This document shows, piece after piece, positions 46,288 through 54,801 of a stretch of 59,499 nucleotides of DNA (position 1 is the stretch's first letter; each line of letters begins with the position of its first letter). The DNA lies in contig CAKUAD010000010.1 in the NCBI GenBank assembly GCA_934636265.1, positions 1-59,499 of the forward strand. The letters are read 5' to 3'. The DNA is from an uncultured Flavobacterium sp. Lineage in GTDB: Bacteria > Bacteroidota > Bacteroidia > Flavobacteriales > Flavobacteriaceae. The notes under the pieces were generated by a model. That model did no database searches and was not told where the DNA came from. It saw only the letters and a program-made list of their open reading frames with translations. Position numbers and translations under genes: made by a program.

Positions 46288-48303
46288 TTATTTGATTTTG
46301 TATCTAAGGCCGGCGTATATCATCCTTCCAAAAACCGGCGCATAGACAATGGTTGCATCAAAGTTCCCGCCAAAAGGATTGTCGGCACCCAGTATGGGGC
46401 GCGGCTGGCGGTAGTTAAATAGATTTTCGGCGCCGGTATAAACTTCAAAAACCGACGAAAACGTCCGCGTAACCTGTGTATTCACCACCGAAAACGGATT
46501 GGCGTAATCACTCAGCCTGTCATCGACTGGATTTCCCTGGGTTGACGGCAAACGCTGCTTACCCATCCAATTGTAGGTAGCGTCAAATTTCCATTGGCGT
46601 CCGTTGTCAACGATGTGGGTGGCATACTCCAGGTTGGTAAAGAATCGGTGACGCGCCTGCATCGGCCTTTCAAAAGTCCCCGATTGGTAATCCGTTTGGA
46701 TGTCATAGTACTTGTATGCCGTTCGGAGGTTTAGATGTTTGATGACTTCCAGGTTAAAATCAACCTGAAGGCTGTTGGCAAAACTCTTCCCGTCGAGGTT
46801 GTAAAAATTTACCTGATCCGGACCGGCGTATAAGTCGACAACGGCCTGATTGGTAAAATCAGTGCGATAAAGGTCAAATCCTATATCGGCCATCCTGCCA
46901 AACAAATCAAACCCTTGCGAAAAACTGATGCCGTAATTCCAGGCAATTTCCGGATCTAGTTGGTAAACCTTTCCGGAAGCATCCTGAATGTTGAAAATCC
47001 TGGAACTAGCAAACAATTGCTGATTTTCGGCAAAAATATTGGCCGCACGCTTTCCTCGGCCAGCCGACGCCCGGAAGACCGCTTTTGTCCACGGATTGTA
47101 TCGCAGGTGGAGTCGGGGCGTGACAAAAAATCCAAGACGGTTGCTAAAATCACCGCGAACCCCGGCTACCAGGCTAAAGTTGTCGGTATTGTCATAGGTA
47201 TATTCCCAAAACGCACCCAACGAGTTGTCGATCCTGTCAAAAGACCGTGAAATACCCGGCACATCTACCCATTCGTCATATCCGTCATACATAAACGACA
47301 TTCCCGTGGAAAATTTGTGCATGGTATTGCCGATAATGGAATTGAACACCAAGTTTGAGTAAAAGCTTTTTTGGCTGATATCATACTGGCTTAACCCAAA
47401 ATATGAATCTTGGTTGTGGATGGTGAGCGCGCTCTGGAAACCGATGCTCTGGAAAGGCATTTCCGGAAAGACATAGCCAAATTTGCCGGAAAGATCCAGC
47501 CTATCGGTAAAGATCTCACTTCCCCAATGGTTGGCGGTTAGCTTATCGCGATTTGGATCAAAATGGAGGTCGCCCGACATTTTCCTGTCGGTCATAAAAC
47601 GGGCGCTTAAAAAACTGACAAGTCCTTTTTCGACATTGTTATACTGCCAGCGGTTCATGATGTTGACCTGTTCGCCCAGCGGATTGTCCAGGAACATGTC
47701 GTGGTTCATGTCGTTGCGGGCCAAGCGGGCATTGCCGTGGACAAATAAGCTGGTGCTCCACAAATCGTTTAACTTGTGGTTGACATGGGTGTTGAGTTCA
47801 AAGCGCGCATCGGTTGAACCATAAAAATTGAGGTAAAACGGAATGTCGTGAAGCGGCTTGATCAGTTCGGCGTTGATCTGGCCTGAAATACTTTCAAAAC
47901 CGTTGACTACCGATCCGGCGCCCTTGGTGACCTGAATGCTCTCGACCCAGGAACCTGGCGTAAAGGATAGCCCATACGCCTGCGATGCACCGCGCACTGA
48001 GGGAATGTTCTCTTCTGTAATCAAAAGGTACGGACTGGTGAGCCCGAGCATCTTGATTTGCCGCGTACCGGTAAGGGCATCGGCATAGTTGACGTCGATT
48101 GACGGATTGGTTTCAAAGCTTTCGGCCAGGTTACAGCAAGCGGCCTTGAGCAGTTCCTTGCTGGTCATCACCTGTGTGTTGGTGACTTTTGTAAGTGATT
48201 TTTTGAGGCTTCGGGAGGATGTTTGCACCCTCACCTCCTGGATGGTATCCTGCGCAAACGAACTTGCACCGACCATCAGCATGAAAAATGCCGGAAAACG
48301 CAT
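46288..48303 (-). CDS. TonB-dependent outer-membrane receptor (putative metal-related)
   Basis: A 671-residue receptor with signal peptide ending SSFAQ. The plug domain begins with a TonB-box-like stretch (DTIQEVRVQ) and includes SKELLKAACCNLAESFETNPSIDVNYADALTG and QIKMLGL; the barrel ends in YAGLRYKIK with a basic finish. Most Bacteroidota receptors carry an N-terminal carboxypeptidase-like domain; this one does not. The AACCNLAESFE motif and the adjoining HMA and HYC/CC/PP genes suggest metal transport, possibly copper, but the substrate is inferred from context only. Confidence 0.92.
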   Translation of the reverse strand: MRFPAFFMLMVGASSFAQDTIQEVRVQTSSRSLKKSLTKVTNTQVMTSKELLKAACCNLAESFETNPSIDVNYADALTGTRQIKMLGLTSPYLLITEENIPSVRGASQAYGLSFTPGSWVESIQVTKGAGSVVNGFESISGQINAELIKPLHDIPFYLNFYGSTDARFELNTHVNHKLNDLWSTSLFVHGNARLARNDMNHDMFLDNPLGEQVNIMNRWQYNNVEKGLVSFLSARFMTDRKMSGDLHFDPNRDKLTANHWGSEIFTDRLDLSGKFGYVFPEMPFQSIGFQSALTIHNQDSYFGLSQYDISQKSFYSNLVFNSIIGNTMHKFSTGMSFMYDGYDEWVDVPGISRSFDRIDNSLGAFWEYTYDNTDNFSLVAGVRGDFSNRLGFFVTPRLHLRYNPWTKAVFRASAGRGKRAANIFAENQQLFASSRIFNIQDASGKVYQLDPEIAWNYGISFSQGFDLFGRMADIGFDLYRTDFTNQAVVDLYAGPDQVNFYNLDGKSFANSLQVDFNLEVIKHLNLRTAYKYYDIQTDYQSGTFERPMQARHRFFTNLEYATHIVDNGRQWKFDATYNWMGKQRLPSTQGNPVDDRLSDYANPFSVVNTQVTRTFSSVFEVYTGAENLFNYRQPRPILGADNPFGGNFDATIVYAPVFGRMIYAGLRYKIK

Positions 48304-48350
48304 AAAAAATTGATTTTAAGTTAGCAATCTAATGATGGACCAACTTAAGA

Positions 48351-48770
48351 TCAGGCGTAAAAAAGATACTGACGGTATAGTTTGAAAAGTGGCGGTGCGT
48401 TCGGCTGGCACTGGTATTTTACCACCTCCGATACTGTTGGGAATACCGCAACTTTAAAATTGAAAGAAGGCTGGATTGGCAACACAAAGGGCGTGGCCAG
48501 GTCAACCGAAAAGTTTTTGACAACTACCGGATCGGTCGACTCCTGAAAGTCTAGCAACTTATCTTTGCAGCAGGGTTCGTGACCCATCTTGGGCTTAGAA
48601 CAGCAGGCTTCCGGTTCTGGCTGGGGCATTTCGCACACATCCTCATTGGCAAACACCGACGTGATAGCAGCAATCTGACCTTTGCAATAATGCACGTTAA
48701 ACGACAGCCCCATGCTAAAAAGCAGCAAAAGCATTGAAAGCATAAGCGAAATCAGTCTCGTAACACGCAT
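48351..48770 (-). CDS. HYC_CC_PP family protein
   Basis: A 139-residue protein with one N-terminal hydrophobic segment. It has the family's name-giving motifs: HYC at about residue 27 (FNVHYCKGQ), the paired cysteines EACCSKPKMGHEPCCKDK in the middle, and the PP near the end (APPLFKLYRQ). Cysteine content is high and suits metal binding. It heads the HYC_CC_PP - TonB receptor - HMA series with gaps of 47 and 18 bases. A TACCTTTG -7 element ends only four bases before the ATG. Confidence 0.9.
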   Translation of the reverse strand: MRVTRLISLMLSMLLLLFSMGLSFNVHYCKGQIAAITSVFANEDVCEMPQPEPEACCSKPKMGHEPCCKDKLLDFQESTDPVVVKNFSVDLATPFVLPIQPSFNFKVAVFPTVSEVVKYQCQPNAPPLFKLYRQYLFYA

Positions 48771-48774
48771 GTCG

Positions 48775-48782
48775 CAAAGGTA
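48775..48782 (-). promoter_or_regulatory. -7 element abutting the HYC_CC_PP start codon
   Basis: TACCTTTG on the minus strand, then CGAC, then ATG. The nearest TTTTG upstream is 26 bases away, outside the usual spacing. If used, the mRNA would be leaderless or nearly so. Confidence 0.35.
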
Positions 48783-48805
48783 GTATTTTGTTTTGCCCGA
48801 AAGCT

Positions 48806-49264
48806 TTACAAAATGTTATTTTTTTCTGAACGCTGTTGTACGTAAAACGCCGGAATGAACAAAAGTATCAGTATCGGCTGAATCAAAAACCGTCGGGCGT
48901 AGAACAACAGGGTTTTTTGATCGCCAAAAATGTCTTTCCAAATCAGCAAAAAGGCCAAAAGGAAAATGACAAAAAAACACGCGTACAAAATGGCTGCAAA
49001 TTTTGTAATGTCGCGGTTGGCAAAAATCACGTGAAGCAAGGCCACCGACAATCCCGCATTAAGGGTGTATCGGAACAGATAATTGACCAGCAAAAGGAAA
49101 TCGTCGGCGGGCGGATAACTGAGCGCAGTATAATCGCGCTTGAAATAGTCGAGAAACGGATCGTAAAAAAGCCAGTCTTCAAATGCGCGCACGCCTATCA
49201 GCCCCAAAACAATGAGCGCTGAAAGCACGACTTTTTTCTTGTTGTCAAGCAGGATTTTTAACAT
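48806..49264 (-). CDS. Exosortase F system-associated membrane protein
   Basis: A 152-residue protein with about four membrane helices and the XrtF-associated pattern: RAFEDWLFYDPFLDYFKRDY near the N-terminus, FLLLVNYLFRYTLNAGLSVALLHVIF in the middle and RRFLIQPILILLFIPAFYV at the end. The start at 49264 overlaps the xrtF end by 20 bases; a longer frame is less likely. Its partner role in exosortase F processing is known only by constant association. Confidence 0.88.
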   Translation of the reverse strand: MLKILLDNKKKVVLSALIVLGLIGVRAFEDWLFYDPFLDYFKRDYTALSYPPADDFLLLVNYLFRYTLNAGLSVALLHVIFANRDITKFAAILYACFFVIFLLAFLLIWKDIFGDQKTLLFYARRFLIQPILILLFIPAFYVQQRSEKNNIL

Positions 49265-49790
49265 ACGAGTATCGGTTGACCCAAATGATCCAAAGAATGA
49301 AAACAACGCTGTAGATAACAAACGGGAACACTACGCCGTGCAGGAATGATTCGTACTGCGGCCAGTGATACAGTGCCGATGCCAGAAGGGAAATCCGCAG
49401 GACGTTTAGCACATAAATAACGAAGCATCCAACCAGCACGAACCAGATCATAGTGCGCAACCGGCCGGAAAATGCGATGACAAATGCGGCAAACAGTACC
49501 ATGACGCTGATGGCGTTGCATCCTTCGATGATTCGGGCGACAAACTTCCCATTATATATGAGTTTCATGCATGGCTGCGCCGGATGTGGTACTGATTGTG
49601 CGTCCGAACCAAAAAACTGCAACACCCTCGCCGACTGATCGCCAACGGCCACCGTGATGGGATCAACCTGATTTTGGGTGACGTCGTATTGCGAAAGATA
49701 CAGTTGATACAGCCCGGCCATAACCAGATAGGCAACAAAAAACCGGGCAAGGAAACCCAGAAATGGCTTGTATTTCCTCAAAGCTGACAA
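49245..49790 (-). CDS. xrtF: Exosortase F (XrtF)
   Basis: A 181-residue membrane protease-like protein with about five helices. The exosortase/archaeosortase catalytic residues are in place: Cys91 in EGCNAIS, Arg132 in NVLRISL, and His151 in LHGVVFPF. XrtF would cleave C-terminal sorting signals of a small set of exported proteins; no obvious substrate gene lies in the window. It overlaps the associated gene by 20 bases, so the two are translated together. TAGCTTTG on the minus strand (49815-49808) is a possible -7 element. Confidence 0.92.
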   Translation of the reverse strand: MSALRKYKPFLGFLARFFVAYLVMAGLYQLYLSQYDVTQNQVDPITVAVGDQSARVLQFFGSDAQSVPHPAQPCMKLIYNGKFVARIIEGCNAISVMVLFAAFVIAFSGRLRTMIWFVLVGCFVIYVLNVLRISLLASALYHWPQYESFLHGVVFPFVIYSVVFILWIIWVNRYSYVKNPA

Positions 49791-49860
49791 ACGGGTTTAA
49801 CTTTTAACAAAGCTATATAATTTCATTGCTGTCTATCCTTTAATTTTGTAAAAAAAAGCC

Positions 49861-50322
49861 ATGACGTTTGAGGAACTGAAACCAAAGGTCGACGACATCC
49901 TGACCAACACCAGCACACTGCGCGACGAAAAACTACAAAAGATTTGCTTTTTGCTGCACGAGCACGTCGATTATTACGACTGGGTTGGGTTCTATTTTCG
50001 CAACGGAGACAAGGAAGAACTGATTCTTGGCCCTTATGTGGGCGAAAAGACTGATCACACTGTCATTCCTTTTGGAAAAGGCATCTGCGGACAGGTTGCG
50101 GTTTCCAACAAGAATTTTGTGGTTCCGGACGTATCGGCACAGGATAATTACATTGCGTGTAGCATGACGGTCAAATCAGAGATTGTGGTTCCGCTATTTG
50201 TAGACGGCGAGAACATTGGGCAAATTGACATCGACTCGGAGGTTCTGGACGCATTCTCAGAGGCGGATGAACGATTCCTGGAGTACGTGAATGCCGGGGT
50301 TGCAAAGTTGTTTAAAAACTAA
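49861..50322 (+). CDS. GAF-domain protein, free-methionine-R-sulfoxide reductase-like
   Basis: A 153-residue single GAF domain of the fRMsr type. Cys76 (GKGICGQ) and Cys100 (NYIACSMTVKSEIVVPL) are 24 residues apart, like Cys94 and Cys118 of the E. coli enzyme; Cys118 is the nucleophile. The position of the third cysteine (Cys84) is His66 here (DHTVIPFGKG), so one resolving cysteine is missing. It probably reduces free methionine-R-sulfoxide, with altered recycling. Followed by a hairpin without a T-tract (GCGTTCGAC/GTCGAATGC, 50323-50344). Confidence 0.85.
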   Translation: MTFEELKPKVDDILTNTSTLRDEKLQKICFLLHEHVDYYDWVGFYFRNGDKEELILGPYVGEKTDHTVIPFGKGICGQVAVSNKNFVVPDVSAQDNYIACSMTVKSEIVVPLFVDGENIGQIDIDSEVLDAFSEADERFLEYVNAGVAKLFKN

Positions 50323-50520
50323 GCGTTCGACTTGTGTCGAATGCCAATCGGCAATGATGAAAATTCCCCTCAAATTCAACTGGGTGTCGCATCATCAAGT
50401 TTGCTGCCGTTCATGGTTTCCATTCCCTCTGCCCTTCCCTTAAAAATTAAATACTGTGGGCTGATCATTTAACATTTTTGGTAGAATTTCTGCATCGGCA
50501 TAATCGAAATTAAGCCTAAA

Positions 50521-50740
50521 TTCGTACCAATGGGTAGGGGAACGATGGATTATCCCGAACAAAAAAAAATAATATGGCGGATACAGATTTTCTGCAAAAA
50601 TTCTTAAAATTTAAGACGCCTATCGCACCCCATCCTGGTTTGCACGGTTATACCTACTATTTTAAAGGGCGGAAGTCAGATTGTAATCGTTTGATGCCCA
50701 TTCTTCACGAATGCATCTCTTCCCCGTGAACCAATCTCCG
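50521..50740 (+). repeat. Dispersed ~220-bp repeat, copy M
   Basis: Opens with TTCGTACCAATGGGTAGGGG (also at 58751), then TTATCCC, a TTTTCTGCAAAA box near 50597-50610, and a loosely similar CTTCCCC-GTGAACCAATC stretch near 50720-50735. It occupies the 528-base gap between the GAF gene and rpsO, where I find no convincing gene. A 51-codon frame (50574-50729) lies inside it but is not kept in the other copy. Confidence 0.7.
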
Positions 50741-50767
50741 GATTCCCGCTCTCGCCTTTCGACAAAA

Positions 50768-50798
50768 TTTGCTTATTCAAAATAAAACCGTACTTTTG
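50768..50798 (+). promoter_or_regulatory. Promoter of rpsO
   Basis: TTTG (50768-50771), 19-base spacer, TACTTTTG (50791-50798). The leader to the ATG at 50851 is about 45 bases and could host S15 autoregulation. Confidence 0.8.
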
Positions 50799-50850
50799 CG
50801 CCCGTATCCGATAGACGGAGCTACATAAAAATCATTTTAATAATATTGGC

Positions 50851-51120
50851 ATGTATTTGACTAAAGAAGTTAAAGCTGAGATTTTCGCCAAGTACGGTGG
50901 GTCAGAAACCAACACCGGATCGGCTGAAGGTCAGATTGCGTTGTTTACACATCGCATCAACCATTTGACGGGTCACCTTAAAGTGAACCGCCATGATTAC
51001 AACACCGAGCGCTCGCTGGTGAAACTGGTAGGAAAAAGAAGGTCGTTGCTCGACTATCTTAAAAAGACCGACATCAACCGCTATCGGGAGATTATTAAGG
51101 AATTGAACATCAGGAAGTAA
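50851..51120 (+). CDS. rpsO: 30S ribosomal protein S15
   Basis: An 89-residue S15 with the conserved NTGSAEGQIALFTHRINHLTGHLK helix and the closing KLVGKRRSLLDYLKKTDINRYREIIKELNIRK. It binds 16S rRNA early in 30S assembly. The usual rpsO-pnp order is kept, but a terminator separates them. Confidence 0.98.
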   Translation: MYLTKEVKAEIFAKYGGSETNTGSAEGQIALFTHRINHLTGHLKVNRHDYNTERSLVKLVGKRRSLLDYLKKTDINRYREIIKELNIRK

Positions 51121-51134
51121 TTCCCGAATGATAA

Positions 51135-51159
51135 AGAGGTGCCTGCGCGCCTCTTTTTG
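51135..51159 (+). terminator. Terminator between rpsO and pnp
   Basis: AGAGGTGC (51135-51142), loop CTGC, GCGCCTCT (51147-51154) with one G-T pair, then TTTTG. A short T-run suggests partial read-through into pnp. Confidence 0.85.
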
Positions 51160-51255
51160 TTTTGTCAGCGCAGGAAAAAAAAGTTTGTTTTTCATTGGGT
51201 CACGCAACAACTACAACAACACAACTACCCATTGTTTAACACGTAAATTGGAGAA

Positions 51256-53559
51256 ATGATTCCAAATGTAACGAAAGAGGTTATCGATTTGGGAGATGGA
51301 AGAACCATCTCAATCGAAACCGGAAAATTAGCGAAACAGGCCGACGGTTCGGTGGTGGTTCGCATGGGTGACTGCATGCTGTTGGGTACTGTTGTATCGG
51401 CACGCAAAGCCAGCCCCGGAGTTGATTTTTTACCCCTAACCGTCGACTATCGCGAGAAGTTTGCCGCCGCCGGACGCTTTCCGGGCGGTTTCTTTAAACG
51501 CGAGGCACGCCCGTCAGACAAGGAAGTTTTGACCATGCGCCTGGTTGACCGCGTGTTGCGTCCACTTTTCCCGGACGATTACCACGCCGAAACCCAGGTG
51601 ATGATCCAACTGATGTCACACGACGATGAAGTGATGCCGGACGCTTTGGCCGGACTGGCCGCATCAGCCGCATTGGCATTGTCGGACATTCCCTTTGAAA
51701 CACTGATTTCAGAGGTTCGCGTTGGACGCATCAACGGCGAGCTGGTCATCAACCCAAGCATGAAGCAACTTGAAGAGTCAGACATCGACATGATGATTGG
51801 CGCATCCAAGGATTCAATCGCGATGGTTGAAGGCGAGATGAAAGAAATCTCGGAAGAGGAAATGGTCGAGGCCATCAAATTTGCTCACGAGGCCATCAAA
51901 ACACAGATTGCCGCTCAGGAACGCCTTCAGGCTGCCTTTGGCAAAAAACCCGTGCGCGAGTATGAGGAAGAGCGTCAAGACGAAGCTGTAAAGGCTAAAG
52001 TTTTTGAACTTTCATACGACAAGTACTACGCAATTGCCCGTGAAGCATCGGCCAAACACGAGCGTTCTGAAAAGTTCGCCGCAGTTAAGGAAGAAGTGAT
52101 GGCAGCCTTCTCGGAAGAGGAACTGCTTGAAAATGCCGACCTGGTAGCGCGTTACCTTTACAAGTCGCAAAAAGAGGCTGTCCGCAACGTGATCCTCGAT
52201 TTGGGAATCCGCCTTGATGGCCGTAAGACAACGGAAATTCGCCCTATCTGGTGTGAAGTTGACTACCTGCCAAAAGTTCACGGATCAGCAGTATTTACCC
52301 GAGGTGAAACCCAGGCTTTGGCTACTGTCACGCTGGGAACCTCACGCGAGGCCAACATTATTGATGCACCGTCTGAACAAGGCGAAGAGCGCTTCTATCT
52401 GCACTACAACTTCCCGCCGTTCTCAACCGGTGAAGCCAAACCTTTGCGCGGAACTTCACGCCGCGAGGTAGGCCACGGAAACCTGGCACAGCGTGCGCTT
52501 AAAAACATGATTTCTGACGAAAACCCATACACTATCCGCGTGGTTTCGGAAGTACTTGAATCAAACGGATCGTCGTCGATGGCAACGGTTTGCGCGGGAA
52601 CTCTTGCACTTATGGATGCCGGTGTCAAAATGACCAAGCCGGTTTCCGGTATTGCGATGGGATTGATTTCAGACGATAAAACCGGTCGCTGGGCTGTTCT
52701 CTCTGACATTTTGGGAGATGAGGACCACTTAGGCGATATGGACTTTAAAGTTACCGGAACGGCTGACGGTATTACCGCCTGTCAGATGGACATCAAAATT
52801 GAAGGTCTTAACTATGACATCATGGTACAGGCTCTTAAGCAAGCCCGTGACGGACGTTTGCACATTTTGAGCAAGATGGTTGAAGTTCAGCCTGAAGTTC
52901 GTGCGGATGTCAAGCGTTTTGCACCAAAAATCATCATGGCCGAAATTCCTTCGGAGCTTATTGGAGCGTTTATCGGACCAGGTGGAAAAGTAATTCAGGA
53001 GCTTCAGAAAAATTCAGGGACTACGATTGTGGTTAATGAAGAAGACAACAAAGGAAAAATTGAAATCCTGGGTACGTCGCCGGAAGGCATCGACATGGTG
53101 TTGCGCAAAATCGACTCACTTATCTTTAAGCCACAGGTTGGCGAGTCATACAAGGTAAAAGTGATTAAGATTATGGAATTTGGCGCCGTTGTCGAATACC
53201 TTGACGCACCAGGCAACGAAATCCTGCTACACGTATCTGAACTTGCCTGGGACCGCACTGAAAACGTAACCGATGTGGTTAACCTGGGCGATGAGTTCGA
53301 AGTGAAATACATGGGCATCGACCCTAAAACCCGCAAGGAACGAGTGTCCAAGAAAGCGCTTTTACCGCGTCCTCCACGCGATGAAAACGCCCCGCGCGCT
53401 GAGCGTCGGGATGGTGACCGCCCTCGTGGTGACCGCCGTGATGACCGCAGAGACGGACGTCGTGATGATCGTCGACGTGACGACCGTCCGCGTGAAAACC
53501 GCGAGCCACGTGAACCGCGTGAAAACAATGATGCAAAACCGGAAGGTTCGGCCGAATAA
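51256..53559 (+). CDS. pnp: Polynucleotide phosphorylase with Arg/Asp-rich tail
   Basis: A 767-residue PNPase: two RNase PH-like domains joined by a helical domain, a KH domain ([24 protein letters not shown]) and an S1 domain ([25 protein letters not shown]). It degrades RNA 3' to 5' by phosphorolysis. After S1 a 63-residue tail (from about residue 705) is roughly one third arginine, alternating with acidic residues ([12 protein letters not shown] and similar), and looks disordered and RNA-binding. The tail is encoded by short imperfect CGTGATGACCG-type repeats near 53400-53480. Confidence 0.97.
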   Translation: MIPNVTKEVIDLGDGRTISIETGKLAKQADGSVVVRMGDCMLLGTVVSARKASPGVDFLPLTVDYREKFAAAGRFPGGFFKREARPSDKEVLTMRLVDRVLRPLFPDDYHAETQVMIQLMSHDDEVMPDALAGLAASAALALSDIPFETLISEVRVGRINGELVINPSMKQLEESDIDMMIGASKDSIAMVEGEMKEISEEEMVEAIKFAHEAIKTQIAAQERLQAAFGKKPVREYEEERQDEAVKAKVFELSYDKYYAIAREASAKHERSEKFAAVKEEVMAAFSEEELLENADLVARYLYKSQKEAVRNVILDLGIRLDGRKTTEIRPIWCEVDYLPKVHGSAVFTRGETQALATVTLGTSREANIIDAPSEQGEERFYLHYNFPPFSTGEAKPLRGTSRREVGHGNLAQRALKNMISDENPYTIRVVSEVLESNGSSSMATVCAGTLALMDAGVKMTKPVSGIAMGLISDDKTGRWAVLSDILGDEDHLGDMDFKVTGTADGITACQMDIKIEGLNYDIMVQALKQARDGRLHILSKMVEVQPEVRADVKRFAPKIIMAEIPSELIGAFIGPGGKVIQELQKNSGTTIVVNEEDNKGKIEILGTSPEGIDMVLRKIDSLIFKPQVGESYKVKVIKIMEFGAVVEYLDAPGNEILLHVSELAWDRTENVTDVVNLGDEFEVKYMGIDPKTRKERVSKKALLPRPPRDENAPRAERRDGDRPRGDRRDDRRDGRRDDRRRDDRPRENREPREPRENNDAKPEGSAE

Positions 53560-53562
53560 AGT

Positions 53563-53588
53563 AAAAGTCCCCAAATCAGGGGACTTTT
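53563..53588 (+). terminator. Terminator of pnp
   Basis: AAAAGTCCCC (53563-53572), loop AAATCA, GGGGACTTTT (53579-53588), T-run continuing. Confidence 0.93.
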
Positions 53589-53776
53589 TTTATTTTAGGA
53601 AGTCAAACCCACACCATGCCGGCTCGCTTTGCCCCCGCCATTAATGGGTTTTGCTGAAAATTTTTACCTTACTCAAGTCAGCCAAAATAATATTCTGACT
53701 TTCATTGTTTATTTTGTAACCTTTTCTTGCAAATAACCGTACAAGCCAGGTATCCTAAAAATACACTTCACTTTAC

Positions 53777-54640
53777 ATGAGACAACTTAAAATTACCAAG
53801 CAGGTTACCAACCGGGAAACTGCTTCACTTGACAAGTACCTGCAAGAAATAGGAAAAGTTGACCTTATTACCGCTGACGAAGAGGTAGAATTAGCCCAAA
53901 GAATTAAAGCCGGAGATCAAAAAGCACTGGAAAAGCTTACCAAGGCCAACCTTCGCTTTGTGGTGTCGGTGGCCAAGCAGTATCAAAACCAGGGACTCAC
54001 GCTACCGGATTTGATCAACGAGGGCAACCTGGGCTTGATCAAGGCTGCACAACGCTTTGACGAAACACGCGGATTTAAGTTCATCTCGTATGCCGTATGG
54101 TGGATCCGCCAGTCTATTTTGCAGGCGTTGGCCGAACAGTCGCGTATTGTAAGGCTTCCGCTTAACAAAATCGGATCGATCAACAAGATCAACAAGATGT
54201 ATGCGCTTTTGGAGCAATCCAACGAGCGTCCGCCAAGCGCCGAGGAAATTGCCAAGGAACTTGACATGACGGTAAATGACGTAAAGGAGTCTATGAAGAA
54301 CTCCGGGAGACACCTGTCGATGGATGCGCCGCTGGTAGAAGGTGAAGATTCCAACCTTTACGACGTTTTGCGTTCGGGCGAATCACCAAACCCTGACCGC
54401 GACCTGATTCACGAATCACTCCGTACTGAAATTGAGCGTTCGCTGGAAACTTTGACTCCGCGTGAAGCCGATGTGGTTCGCTTGTATTTTGGATTGGGCG
54501 ATCAACATCCGATGACACTCGAAGAAATTGGCGAAACCTTTGATTTGACCCGCGAGCGCGTACGCCAGATCAAGGAAAAAGCCATCCGCCGACTGAAGCA
54601 CACTTCGCGAAGCAAAATTCTTAAGACTTATTTAGGCTAA
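53777..54640 (+). CDS. rpoD: Primary sigma factor RpoD (short Bacteroidota form)
   Basis: A 287-residue sigma-70 without region 1.1 and without the non-conserved insert, as is usual in this phylum. Region 1.2 starts [16 protein letters not shown], region 2 has [36 protein letters not shown] and [13 protein letters not shown], and region 4 has [28 protein letters not shown]. It should recognise TTTG/TAnnTTTG promoters, several of which lie in this window. It has no clear promoter of its own in the 135 bases before it. Confidence 0.97.
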   Translation: MRQLKITKQVTNRETASLDKYLQEIGKVDLITADEEVELAQRIKAGDQKALEKLTKANLRFVVSVAKQYQNQGLTLPDLINEGNLGLIKAAQRFDETRGFKFISYAVWWIRQSILQALAEQSRIVRLPLNKIGSINKINKMYALLEQSNERPPSAEEIAKELDMTVNDVKESMKNSGRHLSMDAPLVEGEDSNLYDVLRSGESPNPDRDLIHESLRTEIERSLETLTPREADVVRLYFGLGDQHPMTLEEIGETFDLTRERVRQIKEKAIRRLKHTSRSKILKTYLG

Positions 54641-54654
54641 GACCTTTTACAAAG

Positions 54655-54687
54655 TTTTGCCTGTCTGGCACGGATTTGGTAACTTTG
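54655..54687 (+). promoter_or_regulatory. Promoter immediately after rpoD
   Basis: TTTTG (54655-54659), 20-base spacer, TAACTTTG (54680-54687). The next annotated plus-strand gene (rpe) is a kilobase away, beyond two hairpins and a repeat block, so the likely product is the short RNA just downstream. Confidence 0.65.
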
Positions 54688-54693
54688 TAAATA

Positions 54694-54769
54694 CGATGAC
54701 AACCGTCTGATTAACGGTTCGTTTTTTGATTGATGATTGAAACTCCGGCTGATTACCGGAGTTTTTTTA
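54694..54769 (+). ncRNA. Putative small RNA with twin hairpins sharing loop CTGATTA
   Basis: Starting about 7 bases after the -7 element, the predicted RNA has hairpin 1 AACCGT-CTGATTA-ACGGTT (54701-54719), a T-run and an A/T/G linker containing TTGATTGATGATTG, then hairpin 2 AACTCCGG-CTGATTA-CCGGAGTT (54741-54763) and a terminal T-run. The two stems differ in sequence but the 7-nt loops are identical, which suggests the loop is what is selected. Length is about 75 nt. It contains only a four-codon ATG frame. It could instead be a double terminator of rpoD. Confidence 0.4.
54741..54768 (+). terminator. Terminator of rpoD / end of putative small RNA
   Basis: AACTCCGG, loop CTGATTA, CCGGAGTT, then T-run (54762-54768). 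Confidence 0.9.
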
Positions 54770-54801
54770 TGGCCGCTATCCGGCGGCCATAAAAAAACTC
54801 C
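54758..54801. repeat. 19-bp perfect inverted repeat
   Basis: The 19 bases at 54758-54776 (GGAG, T-run, ATGGCCGC) are exactly complementary to 54783-54801 with a 6-base loop. The left arm reuses the right arm of the previous terminator, so the two hairpins are mutually exclusive. On the minus strand, ACTCC with a T-run can terminate transcripts coming from the right. Confidence 0.95.

Noticed and set aside
50574..50729. A 51-codon plus-strand frame (MADTDFLQKFLKF...) before rpsO
   Set aside because: It lies inside a dispersed repeat; the matching region of the copy at 58751 does not keep the frame, and the rpsO promoter follows closely.
54665..54682. Sigma-54 promoter (TGGCACG followed by a -12 box)
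   Set aside because: The -24 part matches but the -12 GC is absent (TGGT instead of TTGC).
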